A stretch of DNA of 64,000 bases from Ailurus styani (GCA_002007465.1 LNAC01000038.1:6434280-6498279), one strand, 5' to 3'. Shown: positions 25,651-36,814, numbered from the stretch's first letter. The notes: generated by a model from the letters alone, not told the origin. Translations and numbers: made by a program.

Positions 25651-28600
25651 AAAATGGCTAAAAGGGAAAAAAAGAAGACTAAAAAACTAGCACCAGTGCA
25701 CTGTATTGCACATTTAGGAGACCTAGCATAATTATAATTAAATGTCCTTAAAGAGAAGAATATAGGACAAAAAATATTTAAAAAGCTGGCTGAAACCTTT
25801 TCCAACTTTGAGAAAAGCCATAAAGTCACAGATTCAGGAAGCTTTATAAACTTCAAGTACAAAATAGCGGAAGCATATTATAGAAAGTTACATCATAATT
25901 CAGTTGCTTAAAACCAGTGACACAATCTAAAAGCATCCTGAGGCACAATTGACAAGAAGAGAAAAATAAAAATTAAGGAGAATGCAGAATTTTTATTGTA
26001 TTGGTACAAAAAGCAACAACACATCTAAAGCTGTATCTCGAGGGAAATTTATTTATCACTAAAATGCACATATGAGAATAATAGTAGGTCTCAAATCAAT
26101 GACCTCAGCTTCCGACTCAAAGACATAGACAAGAAGAGCATATGAAACTCAGTGTAAGCAGAAAAAAATTATGAAGATCAGAGCAAAAAAAAAAAAAGAA
26201 AAACTATTGAAAAAGCAGTTAAACTTGTTCTTTGAGAAGATCAATCAACTAAAAAGTCTAGTCACACTGACCAACAACAACAAAAAAATAGATACAAGTT
26301 AACAGTATCACCAATGGCTATCATTACTAGAGTATCAAAAAGATAATATAAATATTATGAACAACTTTCTTCAACTCTGATGAAATTCAAAAATTCCCTG
26401 AAAGGTGAAGAATAAAGAAAAAAAAGCCAAACCAGGTCATGCAAAAATTAAGAAAACCTGAAGAGCCTTACAACTACTAAGGAAATAGAATTTGTAGCTA
26501 TAACTCATATAAAAAAGATAATGCAGTCCTTTACTTTTAAATTCTACCAAACATTTAAGGAAAAATAATGTCAATTCTATGCCAACTCTTCCAAAAAATT
26601 AAGAGGATCTGATACTTTTGACTGCATTGTGTGAGACAATATTACCATGACACCAAATCCAAACAGACATTACATGAAAACCAAACTGTAAAATAATGTC
26701 CCAATAAAAATAGGTGCAAATTTATTTTTAAACTTCAGTAAACTGAATTCAATAGTACATAATAATTATAGTATAATGTGGCTAAATGGCATTTATCCCA
26801 ATACAGAGCCTGTTCAATATTTGAAAAATAAATTAAATAATACATTTTACTATATGGCCATCTCAATAGAGAAATAAAATATCATTTGACAAAATCCAAA
26901 CTCTATTCCTGATAAAAATACTTAGAACAAAAGGAATACAATAAAATTGTCCCTGGAGATGGCATCATACTGAATGATGAAAGACTAAACGATTTCTTCG
27001 TAAGACAAGGTAGAAGGCAAGGATTTCTGTTATTATTACCTCTATTTAACATTGTTTTGGAAGTTTTTGCCAGTGCAATAAAGCAGTAAAAGTAAATAGA
27101 AAAAATGTTTTTTGTAGACTTAAAAAAACCACAAAACACAGCTGAAAAGAATCCCAATTTAAGAGAAAAATATATTCTTTTGGGTTAATAGATTCAGCAT
27201 CATTAGGATGTCATCAGTTCTGCCCACATTAATATACACACTTAACACCACTCAAATCAAAATTCTAGCAGACTCTTTTGTAGCAATGGATATATGGAAA
27301 TACAAAGGGCCTAGAATTACCAAATTTACAAAAGAAAAAAAAGTTAAATGGCAAATAGTATTTAATTTCAAGACTTTTTATAAAAAAGGTATGGAAAACT
27401 GTGATTTTGCAAACATAGATAAATACATAATTAGAATAGAAGAGAGAGTCCAGAGTTTGGTCCATATATACATGGGCAATTGAATTTTGACAGTGGTATG
27501 AAGGCTATTCAGTGACAAGAATAGTATTTGCAACTCATGAAACATTGGGGATCCATATAGCAAAAGAACTTTGATGTGTACCTCATACAGTATAAAAATT
27601 AACTTAAAATCAATCATAGTTGTAAATAGAATACTGAAAACAATAATCTTCAAGAAGAAAGCATGGAATAAGAATTTTGGGATCAGGCAGATGTTTTCTA
27701 TATAAGACACTAAAAGCTCAATCCATAAATTAAAAGTTAATAAATTAGGTTTCATCAAAATTGAGAACATTTGCCTTTTGAAAGTCACTTTATGGGAATG
27801 TAAATATAAGGCACTAACTGAGAGAAACTATTTGTAAATCACGTATCTGCTAAAGGAATTGTATCCATTGTGTGAAGTGGGGGTGTGTGTATGTCCATGT
27901 GTGTATGTATCTCCAAATCACAAATAAAGAAATAGCACAGTAAAATCTAAGCAAGCATTGAATAAACACTTCGTCAAAGAACATGTATGGGTGACACATT
28001 AAGCATGTAAAAAATGTTCAACATCATTTGTCACATAAGCATTGAAGATACTATTATACACCTACCAGAATGGCTACAGTTAAAAAGGTTGACTCTTTAT
28101 GGTCCAATCATAACTCTTCTAGGTGTTTACTCAAGAAAAGTGAAAACATATCACTATGTAAGTTTTGATCCACAAATGTTTGTATATATACTTATATACA
28201 AATGTATATAAAGGTATTGCAATATCCAAGTATTTGAAACAACTCAAAATGTCAACTGATAAGTGAAGAGAAAAGCAAATTGTGGTATCTCTACAGTGGA
28301 ATACTTTTCATCAATTGGAGGGATAAACTATTGATGCACATAACAACATGGAAAAATCTTAATATAGTTATGTAAGTGAAACAAGTTAGGCAAATGAGAA
28401 TGCTGTATGATAGCATTTGTACAAATTCAAGAAAACCCAATCTAATCTGATCTATATTGACAGAAACCTGATCAGTGTTTGCCTGGGGGTTGGGGGCTGG
28501 GTTTTAGGAAGTTTGGGAGGGAGGTATTAAAAAGTACATGTGCAAACTTTTGGAGGTAAGATATGTGTTCATTATTTTGATTTTGATGATGTTTTAATGG

Positions 28601-28984
28601 GTATATGAATATGTAAAAGTTTATCAAATGCTACAAATTAAAGTTGTGCCATTTATTGTTGGTCAGTAATACCTTAATACATTTGTTAAAAAAGAATAAA
28701 AAGGCTGTAATTTTCTAAGCTAACATGTCTATAGTTGGAGCTTATGAAATGCCCTATTGTGGGCAATGGGAAAAATGAAAGGAAACTAGACTAGATTCTG
28801 AGGGACAAAACCATGTTTTGCCCTTTGCATAATTTTTTCCCTAAAGGATCTGCCTTGTATAACTGAAGTCAGTCCAATTAGCCTACAAATTAGGAACATT
28901 ATATTAATTATCTCTAATTAGTAAACAGGTCATTAAGAAAGCAGAGTATGTCTGCCAAAGAATTGGCTATGCATTCAGATCAAC

Positions 28985-29185
28985 AATAGTTTGAATCCTC
29001 AGTCTGTTTGTTATTTGTACTGTGTCCTTTAACCCTTTGCATCTCAATTTATTCTATAAAATTTGGGTGATAACAATTGTACCTGGCTAATAAAGTTATG
29101 GTGAGGCTTAACTGAGCTAATAAATGTAAATCTCTTTAGACTCTCTAGCTTATAGCAAGTGCTCAATAAATGGTAACGATTGTTT
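28985..29185 (+). repeat. MIR element
   Basis: Shows the MIR order: GTTTGAATCCTCAG, TGTCCTTTAACCC, CATCTCAATTT, ATAACAATTGTACCTGGCT, TAGCAAGTGCTCAATAAATG. Ancient mammal-wide tRNA-derived SINE. Confidence 0.85.
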
Positions 29186-29762
29186 TACAGAAGAAGGGAT
29201 AGGCAAAATGTTTGACAGTCTCTTGTCTTGAATTTAATGCCACAGTTGGATGTGGCTATCCATCTTCACCCAACCAGCCTATCCATTTATAACTATATTT
29301 GCATTCCCCTTAAGAACCACATGTAGTAATCACTTAAGATTCCGGAATATTTGAAAGCTTTGAAAAGGTTAATACAATTTCAAACTTTGGGAAAGTATTA
29401 CATTATACTTCACAATACCATGTTAATTTTAATGTTTGTAATTCTCAAATATCATTGTTTTCTTTATTAATTCTCTGATATTATTAGACTATAATTGACA
29501 TACTGTTTCTTCCCAAAATTTTAATAAATGGTATGCTAAGTGACTATTTTTAAAGGAGAAACCGGTATTGCACTGTGTTAACCGACTAAAATTTAAATAA
29601 AAAGTTGAAAAAAACATAGTGTAAAAACAAAAAAGAGGTTTCAACATTTTCAAATTACCTCTTGATAGCATTTCTAGAACAATGTTTTTCTGATTTATTT
29701 GTTTAGATCACTTATTATTTATTGAACTACGATGTCTCCAAGAGAGACAATGAGATAAGAAT

Positions 29763-29970
29763 CACAGTAGCTAAAGGATTAAAATCACGACTCTGGAGCC
29801 AGATGGCCTGATTCTCAAACCCAGCTTTGCCACTCACTAATTGTTTGCCAGGGTATTTAAATGCTTAGTACCTTAATCTTATCATCTGCAGACAGGTATA
29901 ATAATAGGATCTGCCTTGTAAAGTGATGAATCAAATGCAATAAAACATTGAGATCACTTAGAAGGCAGTC
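29763..29970 (+). repeat. MIR element
   Basis: CGACTCTGGAGCCAGATGGC, then CCCAGCTTTGCCACTCACTA and GACAGGTATAATAATAGGAT, the MIR core order. A CAN-SINE inserted directly after it. Confidence 0.85.
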
Positions 29971-29983
29971 CAGCTAAGAGTTT

Positions 29984-30158
29984 GTGGCTCAGTGGGTTAA
30001 AGCCTCTGCCTTCCCTTTGGCTCAGGTCATGATCTCAGGCTCTCTGCTCAGCGGGGAGCCTGCCTCCTCCTCTCTCTCTCTCTCTCTCTGCCTCTCTGCC
30101 TACTTGTAATCTCTCTCTGTCAAATAAATAAATAAAATATTTACAAAAAAAAAAAAGA
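29984..30158 (+). repeat. CAN-SINE with 5' and internal deletion, plus orientation
   Basis: Lacks the usual first bases (starts at GTGGCTCAGTGGGTTAAAGC) and has lost the block between the TCATGATCTCAGG and CTCTCTGCTCAGC segments. Tail AAATAAATAAATAAAATATTT. Flanked by AGAGTTTGT / AGAATTTGTG. Confidence 0.9.
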
Positions 30159-30289
30159 ATTTGTGCTATGGAAATGTTTAGTCTTGTTACTGTACTTGAC
30201 CATATAGTACAAGGTAATTTTTTCACACATGCCTATAAATAGTGAGAAGATTATTTTTCTGCAAACTTAAAGTTTCACAAAATACTTAC

Positions 30290-30543
30290 TTTATTAAATT
30301 GTTCATGGCATCTGGGTCATATGCTGTAACCTGTCCAATGATGCTGCCCTCCTTTACATCTTCATCTACTTCCATCAAGTAAAAAAGTTTACTGAACACA
30401 GGAGGCTCATCTATATCTTCCACAGCTATTTTGACCACGGCTGTGTCTTTGAAAGGTCCCAGGTGTAGGAATCGTGGATCAGGGTGAGTGTTACTTGCAT
30501 CCACTCTTAAAGTATACAGCATTTTGTTTTCAAAATCTAAATT
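30290..30543 (-). CDS. CDH9: CDH9 exon 7: end of EC3, EC3-EC4 linker, start of EC4
   Basis: 254 bp, phase 0 in and phase 2 out. Acceptor AACTTCAG, donor ATAAA/GTAAGT. Encodes [20 protein letters not shown] and [20 protein letters not shown], then the linker EDIDEPPVF that is characteristic of type II cadherins between EC3 and EC4. EC4 begins [20 protein letters not shown] and reaches [13 protein letters not shown]. The YDPDA block supplies calcium ligands. Confidence 0.96.
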
Positions 30544-31479
30544 CTGAAGTTAAATAAGAAAAAATGGTATAATATAGCAGACGTGACAATGGAAGACAGT
30601 ATTAAAATTTAATAACCAGCTCTGGTAATGGTACCAGTAACTGTGGTTAAAAAACTTTCCCAATTATTACTTTATAGGTGTATCAAATAAATCAGTAATT
30701 TTTTGTTTTGTCTTACACTTATTCATAGAGGGTAAATGAAAATAATGGTATGTACATTAAGATCAATTCCCACTTGGTAATGCACTTCACATTTTGATGG
30801 TCACAGGCAAAGTGTATTATCTAATGGACATATAGATTATTTATTATTATTAAAGTTGTACAAAGTTAAAATCAGAGAAAATATAGAATAGAGATTCAGC
30901 AAACTATTCATATAAGCTGCTTCCTTAGTTCCAACATTTCTAAAACTGTTATTTTAGAAAGAAAAGTGTATTTCATTAATCTGAACACTATGGAAAGCAA
31001 GATATAAATGAAAACAGAAAAATCAGAAAAATAGAATATAATCCACATTTCACTGGATTCTAGTATGCAAAGTTCCATAATATTCTCTCACACTGTATCC
31101 AACATAAAACATGCAGCATCTTCAGGTTTCATCACCTTGAAGAGGCTAATTTAAATATTTTGAAAAGTGCATGAAATAAAGTTATGGCTGCATGCCTATT
31201 TTTTGGGCCCAGAAAATGTAAAATAAGTACTTTTGAGGCTATCTAAATCTAGTTTGATTGTCTAAGCACAAACAGTTAAGGTTTTATATCACTTTTTAAG
31301 TGTCAGTGATGAAGATGGTTCACTTATTTGAGATGAAACCACAACCATACCCACTTTTATGAAAGTTGGACAGTGTGTAAAGGATGAGAAAAATAAATCC
31401 TAGGCTTTTCTTCCCTTAACTGAAAAGCAAAAATAAACTGTAAGTGCTCAATGAAAAAATGAAGACAGCGTAAAGAAAC
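30544..31479 (-). other. CDH9 intron 6
   Basis: 936 bp between exons 6 and 7. Begins with the weak donor GTTTCT and ends with AACTTCAG. No repeat recognised. Confidence 0.85.
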
Positions 31480-31667
31480 CTGTTTGACAGTTATAATCCC
31501 TTCCTGTGTATCCTTGTCAGTGATGACATCAAACATGTCTGCTCCATCTCCTTCAGCAATGCTGTATTCCATCTCAGCATTTTCCCCCACATCAGGGTCA
31601 TTGGCTTTTATCCTTCCAAGATGGGTTCCAAGAGGTACAGACTCAGGAGAATTAAATTGATACGTAC
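31480..31667 (-). CDS. CDH9: CDH9 exon 6: EC3
   Basis: 188 bp, phase 1 in and phase 0 out. Acceptor TTTTCAG, donor CAAACAG/GTTTCT. The first codon completes Ser, then [40 protein letters not shown] and [26 protein letters not shown] holds EC3 calcium ligands. The reading frame joins both neighbours perfectly, so the exon is real, but its donor is weak: positions +3 to +6 are TTCT instead of the usual RAGT. Confidence 0.95.
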
Positions 31668-31879
31668 CTGAAAATTAAATCAGAGATGTTTTGACATTTC
31701 ATCTTTAGATAACAAAAATCTTCGTTTCCTCTGTCTTTTTTACTTCAATAGATTAATTGTAAATTGGGAGAGGTTTTCATCGTATCGAATTATAATTGTA
31801 ACCTCTCAAAAATTATAGGTTTATTAAGTTGGAAAAATAATTTATAAAGGCAAAAACACTCTCATTTTGTAAATGAGAA

Positions 31880-31975
31880 ATATAAGTTCCAGGAAAATTA
31901 AGTGAATGTTCCAAGGTTATTTAGAAAATAGATGGTAGACATAATATTAGAATCCAGAACTTTTGCTCAAGAGGG
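31880..31975 (-). repeat. MIR-like remnant, minus orientation
   Basis: AATGAGAAATATAAGTTCCAG and TTCCAAGGTTATTTAGAAAA follow the reverse MIR core order. Diverged. Confidence 0.45.
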
Positions 31976-32349
31976 CAAGAAAAATTTTTTTCTTGCGATT
32001 TTTTCCTTTTGATTATTTACTCTGTATCTAAAGCTTTCAATATTATCATTATATATTTTTACCTACTTTAAATTATTTCAAAAGCATGGACTTATTGTTA
32101 TATCTTAAGTCAGGGATAGAAAGCTAAACCCATACACAGGAACTTTCTTCCCTCCCTCCTTTCCTTCCTTTTTTTGCTTCTTAAAGCCTTTAAGTGGAAT
32201 ATGAATGTTTCTCTTCCTTGCAGTTTTCAGCCAATCATTATATTGCATTGTGCTGTCCTTGAAAGGATTTTAGTTTGTGACTTCTTATTCAAGAGACAAT
32301 GGGGAAAAAGGTTACAAAAAGTTAACGAAAGTTAGAATTGTTTTTAAAC

Positions 32350-32545
32350 ATTTAATATGTGCTGAACTCTCTATAAGGCCAAAGGCTCTCTATATTAATT
32401 TATTTAATTCTAACACTACTCCCCATAAGACCAAGATGTAGGTACATGATCTTCAGGGATAGAGCTCAGGGAAATCATCCTATGAAATTGAGAAACACCG
32501 GATGAATAACTAAGTCTCTCTGACTTCAAAGTCTATACTCTTTTC
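32350..32545 (-). repeat. MIR-like remnant, minus orientation
   Basis: TTAATTTATTTAATTCTAAC followed by GATGTAGGTAC and ACTAAGTCTCTCTGACTTC matches the reverse MIR layout loosely. Confidence 0.4.
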
Positions 32546-32552
32546 CAATTTT

Positions 32553-32679
32553 CTTGGTGACTAAGAAGGACTTCTAAATCCAACTGCCTGCATTGGAATT
32601 CTTATTACTAGGCAAGTTACATTCTCTAACTCTCGATTTCTATAAGAATAGGGTGATAATGATAGGAATTAGCTCCTAG
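32553..32679 (+). repeat. 127-bp segment duplicated at 32791-32917 (copy 1)
   Basis: From CTTGGTGACTAAG to GCTCCTAG this segment is base-for-base the same as 32791-32917. It carries a diverged MIR-like core. Copy 1 runs into a SINE tail; copy 2 runs into unrelated single-copy DNA. Confidence 0.97.
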
Positions 32680-32789
32680 GTTTTTTTTATTGTTTTTTTT
32701 TTGTTTTTTTAAGATTTTATTTATTTATTTGACACAGAGAGAGAGATTACAAGTAGGCAGAGAGGCAGGCAGAGAGAGAGGAGAGAGGA
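32680..32789 (-). repeat. CAN-SINE truncated at an N, minus orientation
   Basis: T-rich tail, AAGATTTTATTTATTTATTT, then ACAGAGAGAGAGATTACAAG and GGCAGAGAGGCAGGCAGAG; stops at a single N (32790). The head with CCACCCAGGCGCCC is missing. Confidence 0.93.
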
Positions 32790-32790
32790 N

Positions 32791-32917
32791 CTTGGTGACT
32801 AAGAAGGACTTCTAAATCCAACTGCCTGCATTGGAATTCTTATTACTAGGCAAGTTACATTCTCTAACTCTCGATTTCTATAAGAATAGGGTGATAATGA
32901 TAGGAATTAGCTCCTAG
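32791..32917 (+). repeat. 127-bp duplicated segment (copy 2)
   Basis: Begins directly after the N at 32790, identical to copy 1. Continues as ATTTTTTTTAATGAGAATTA, without any SINE. See finding on a possible insertion polymorphism. Confidence 0.97.
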
Positions 32918-33664
32918 ATTTTTTTTAATGAGAATTACATGAAATTATGTCCTTCAGATGTTTACTCCATGGCTAGTTCTTAAAACATTTTTATTATTAC
33001 TGCTATAATAGTTCTAAACCTTTTGCTAAGATATAATAGATCACGGAATAATAGAGTGGCAAACCATTTGAGAATTCAAGTCATACTCTTTCAGTTTATA
33101 TTTAAGGAAACAATGCAAAGTTTAGACTTAGGATAATTAAGCTTATTATTTATATTCTCAGCAAACTTTAAAAAAACACTTATCAGATGTATATGTCAAA
33201 CATCCAAAGTTGAATCATTATATTTTAAATTTGACTAGTTTGGAAAATGCTCTAATGTATTGGATTCAATGTCATGAATTTAAATTTGAGACCCCTAGTT
33301 AAACATTTCAAAATAGGGCCCTTTATGTTTTTATTCACTGCAAAAAGGGAACATTTGTAGAAATGGATTAGAATCTGTTTTTATAGGAACTCATGACATG
33401 CAAAGCATCTGTGGCTTAACATACATGCCTAAAATGGTGATGACTAAAGGGGTATTGACTAATTTAATCTTTACAAATAGGTAACAGATATTAGCAAACT
33501 TTAACATGTCTCAAATGACATCAGAACTAAGATAGACCATAACTCTGCAGGCCATTTGGAAAAACAAATGTTGCCAGTTAAACCCAAATTGCCTTGATTT
33601 TGATACAGTATCTGATTTCAGAGACTTTAAAACCTGGAGTATGTGTTTTAGAATCAATTGTACA

Positions 33665-33790
33665 TAATAAAAAATAAATAAGGGAGTATTATTCTTATCT
33701 ATAGACAAGATAACTGAGGTCAGACAAGTGACGAACATGGATTTGAAACCAGGCGGTCAGAATTGAGAGTCCACACTGTGAGCCATAAAA
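33665..33790 (-). repeat. MIR-like remnant, minus orientation
   Basis: GATAACTGAGGTCAGACAAG, GGATTTGAAACCAGGCGGTC and GAGAGTCCACACTGTGAGCC follow the reverse MIR core order. Confidence 0.6.
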
Positions 33791-33989
33791 GATATAGAGA
33801 AAAAGAGTGAGATGATCATAGTGAATATTGGGAAATCAATTTGTGGAAATTGATATTTTGTCAGGGGGACTGGTTGTGGATTTGCCTTTCTTCATAAACT
33901 AAAAGTGAAAATACTAGTACAAATATTAGCCTCTGTTTGTAGTGTGTTGGAGAAGGCTTCTGACACAAGATAAATAAAACCTTGCTTAC

Positions 33990-34157
33990 TCTGGGGAAAT
34001 CGAGGAGGATTGTTGTTGACATCCGTCAGAGTGATGTTTACTGTGGTGGTTCCAGAAAGACCTCCCATCTGGCCGCCCATGTCTTTGGCTTGTATAACCA
34101 CTTGGTACTGCTCTCTGTTTTCTCTGCTCATGTCTGGTAGTGCGGTTTTTATTATGC
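33990..34157 (-). CDS. CDH9: CDH9 exon 5: EC2 second half and EC2-EC3 linker
   Basis: 168 bp, phase 1 at both ends. Acceptor TTTTCTAAAAG, donor CCCAGA/GTAAGC. Encodes [40 protein letters not shown], then [22 protein letters not shown] is the LDRE-type calcium motif of EC2. NIT is a potential glycosylation site. The linker reads DVNNNPP; most type II cadherins have DVNDNPP at this place. Confidence 0.96.
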
Positions 34158-34744
34158 CTTTTAGAAAAAGTAGACAAATATTTTACAGTTCAATCCCTGA
34201 GTTTTAAGATTAACCTATGCAAGATCTATTTTACCGAAGTTCATCATAACAAACAGATAAAAAGTTGGTGTACCTAAGTGTATGAAATCCATAAACATTA
34301 AATTGTAACTGACAGAACAGAAGGAATTCTTCCACTGGCTGTTGTACAGGGAATGAGTTTTGCTAAATCAATCTAATTATCTTTTTGATTAAAAAATTAA
34401 CTTCATTCAGAAATCTTCAGATTAATGAGCTTGCTTGACTTTGATGATTGTCACATTCTTTAGGTTTTGAGTATTTCCTATGACACATAAAATGCTACAT
34501 CTCTGAAATTTTTTATTTGGTGTCATGAATTTAAATTCAGTAAATAATAGTCTCAAAAGCTAACAGTTCAAATAATCTACTTAAATAATATGAAGTTTGC
34601 TTCTATTATTTCCTTGGAATACCTGTAGGGAATAAATGAAAGCATGATACTGATTCAATAGCTTTTAAAATACAGAAAAATCTATAATTGTGCATCCAGA
34701 TGTGTTACAACATGAGAAAGAGACCAAGTCTTAAAGGTTATTAC
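34158..34744 (-). other. CDH9 intron 4
   Basis: 587 bp with GTAATA donor and CTAAAAG acceptor. No element recognised. Confidence 0.85.
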
Positions 34745-34864
34745 CTGATTCTGGGTCCACTGAAAAATATGGCTGTCCTTGTAATATGCTGTAAACCACT
34801 TTAGCACTGTTTCCATAGTTGGCATCATCCGCATCTGTTGCCGTCACTTGTATAACAGATGTAC
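34745..34864 (-). CDS. CDH9: CDH9 exon 4: EC2 first half
   Basis: 120 bp, phase 1 at both ends (40 codons, so skipping would stay in frame). Donor AATCAG/GTAATA. Encodes [20 protein letters not shown], then [31 protein letters not shown] carries the EC2 calcium ligands (DxD) and [11 protein letters not shown] is a type II cadherin signature. The acceptor GTGTAG is preceded by a G/T-rich, not C/T-rich, tract, which is unusual. Confidence 0.95.
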
Positions 34865-36762
34865 CTACACGAATCCCCACCCAAACACAGACACTTAAAT
34901 ACTTCTCACTTCAAACACTGTCTTTCTGAAAAATTACTGCTAGTTGTGTAGTATGTTAGACAATGGTATATGTTTAAAGAAACTTTTTAAGTGATGCTGC
35001 CTCAAAAAACCCACACTTTTATTTTTCATTCCTTTTTTAAAATTCAAATATTCTTTAATTTTATGGTTTGAGCTATCTGAAAAAAAATCAGCAACCTATT
35101 TTATCATAAAAATGAACATAATGAGACACATGCACTGCACTTTTAGTTGATCAAAAATACTTTAAGGAATAATTTTTCATTGAATACAATGCACATGCAA
35201 TTTTCAATTAATGCAGTTATTGTTAACTGGAAATGTGTATTCATAGATAAAACCAGCATTGGTAACACCTCGGCTGCTTTTTACTCTGGTAAATTAACTG
35301 TATATTGTAAATAGAATAAAAAAGAGAGGGGACCTGTTTTTATAAAAAACAAAATGACATAAAATTGACCTGTGATTTTTTTGTGTGTTTAAGATATAAA
35401 TGATTATTAAGCGTCTGTGTCTCCCTTTAAAATGTAGTTATCAAAATCATATATGATTGTACTTATTGATATGCTACCTATTATTTGCTGCACATAGTGA
35501 AATTAGTAGACATTTCCCCCAAAAGTTAAGAAAGTATATAGTTCCGTCACATATAATACTGTAATTTAATACTACTCTCTGTTTAATTTCTTTGAATACA
35601 ACTTAAATCATTTTCTTTTTACTTTATCACAATTTGCCTTTAAAAGATAAAAAGATTTTAAAGGTGCTGGTTTTAGGAGCTTAACGTAATGAGCTTTTCT
35701 AATATTTCCCTAATCACTATAAAGATTCAAAGCATAGTTTTAAAGCTACTATGAACTAAAACCGACTATGTGTCCCTTGAGAAAATGAGTTTGTGTGACA
35801 TTTTCTAGTATACTACATACAAGTTTTCCAAAGTTTGACTCGGACTCTTACATAGATTTTAAAATTCCTTAGGACAGGACAAGTTCCATCTTGGCCCTGT
35901 CACCTACTTGAACACCCCATATGTTACATTCTCAGAACTCGTCTCTTTGATTCGTAGTGAATATTTCTCAAAATTTGCATGTATATGCGTATGCAAATCC
36001 TAAAAATTAATTAATTGTACATTAAGATTGAACTAACAGCTCATTTCCCATCAATGTATCTGAATACTAACACATGAATTTATCAGCAGTCTTTTTTACA
36101 GTTTTTTCAGAATTAATTAACACGAGAACCTGAGCTCTTTCTCTTGAGGCCTAGAATTGATGCTTGGTACATCCTGTGTGAGGACACACTGGGACTTATT
36201 CAGTGGGTCGTAGGTGTCCTCCTTTGTCATTTAAAAAACACCCACTCACGTCACGTCACAGCTAGGTCAAAGCAAAAATAATAAAGTGATCTCCACCTCC
36301 CCACAATAACATTTAGAAGTTAAACTAAAGTGGTTTTCTGATTTATATTGAATTTTTTACATAAACCTATGTGAACATATGTTCGTTAGAATAAGAATTG
36401 TTTTCATAGTTGAGGATTATTTGAAATATGAATTATTCAGTGTAATCAGTATGCTAAATGCAAGTAGTTAATTCATCAATTTCATGACATGTATTTTGCT
36501 ACCAGTTTCATTTCTCTTTTACTGCGGATATCATTTCATAATGAAAACAGGTAAAAATACTCCTCTATACCTTTTAACACTTTTAATAATATGTTTTGTG
36601 GTTAAATTTGTTTTCTATTGTTTGCTTTTATTGTGGGTATGTGATCTTAGAACATATCCAAAAATACTTGACCTAAAAAAAGACAAATAACTTAGCCTAA
36701 AGAGTAAAAATCAATCTTGTAATGTGGCTAAAATGTTCTAAACACTCATATAGTACTAGTAC

Positions 36763-36814
36763 TGTCCCTTCCTTTAACCTACTGAGCCACCCAGGCGCCC
36801 TGTCCCTTCCTTTA
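36763..36814 (-). repeat. 24-bp CAN-SINE remnant between perfect 14-bp target-site duplications
   Basis: TGTCCCTTCCTTTA stands at 36763-36776 and again at 36801-36814. Between them only ACCTACTGAGCCACCCAGG plus CGCCC remains, the extreme 5' head of a CAN-SINE read in reverse. Body and A-tail are absent. Confidence 0.95.

Larger units (their letters stand above)
24090..28700 (+). repeat. Decayed L1M/HAL1-like element with nested SINEs
   Basis: Text resembling L1 5' region (24100-24650), ORF1-like region (25030-25960: AAGCCATAAAGTCACAGATTC), ORF2-like region (26240-27800: AAATTCTACCAAACATTTAAG) and a 3' end (28560-28690). No open frame survives beyond short fragments. Interrupted by SINEs at 24668, 25218 and 25462. 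It may be more than one element. Confidence 0.65.
17806..30289 (-). other. CDH9 intron 7
   Basis: 12.5 kb, the largest complete intron here. Contains an LTR-like element (18440-19035), CAN-SINEs at 19281, 20113, 23887, 24668, 25218, 25462 and 29984, a (CA)n run (23800-23842), a decayed L1M/HAL1-like element (24090-28700) and two MIRs (28985-29185, 29763-29970). 19590-20100 and 20310-22900 show nothing recognisable and no coding potential. Confidence 0.85.
31668..33989 (-). other. CDH9 intron 5
   Basis: 2.3 kb. Contains MIR-like remnants (about 31880-31975, 32350-32545, 32575-32680, 33665-33790), a SINE truncated by a single N at 32790, and a 127-bp duplicated segment on either side of that SINE (see findings). 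Confidence 0.85.

Noticed and set aside
27378..27788. 136-codon open frame on the minus strand
   Set aside because: Lies on the reverse strand of a decayed L1-like region; hydrophobic AT-rich translation without a recognisable motif.
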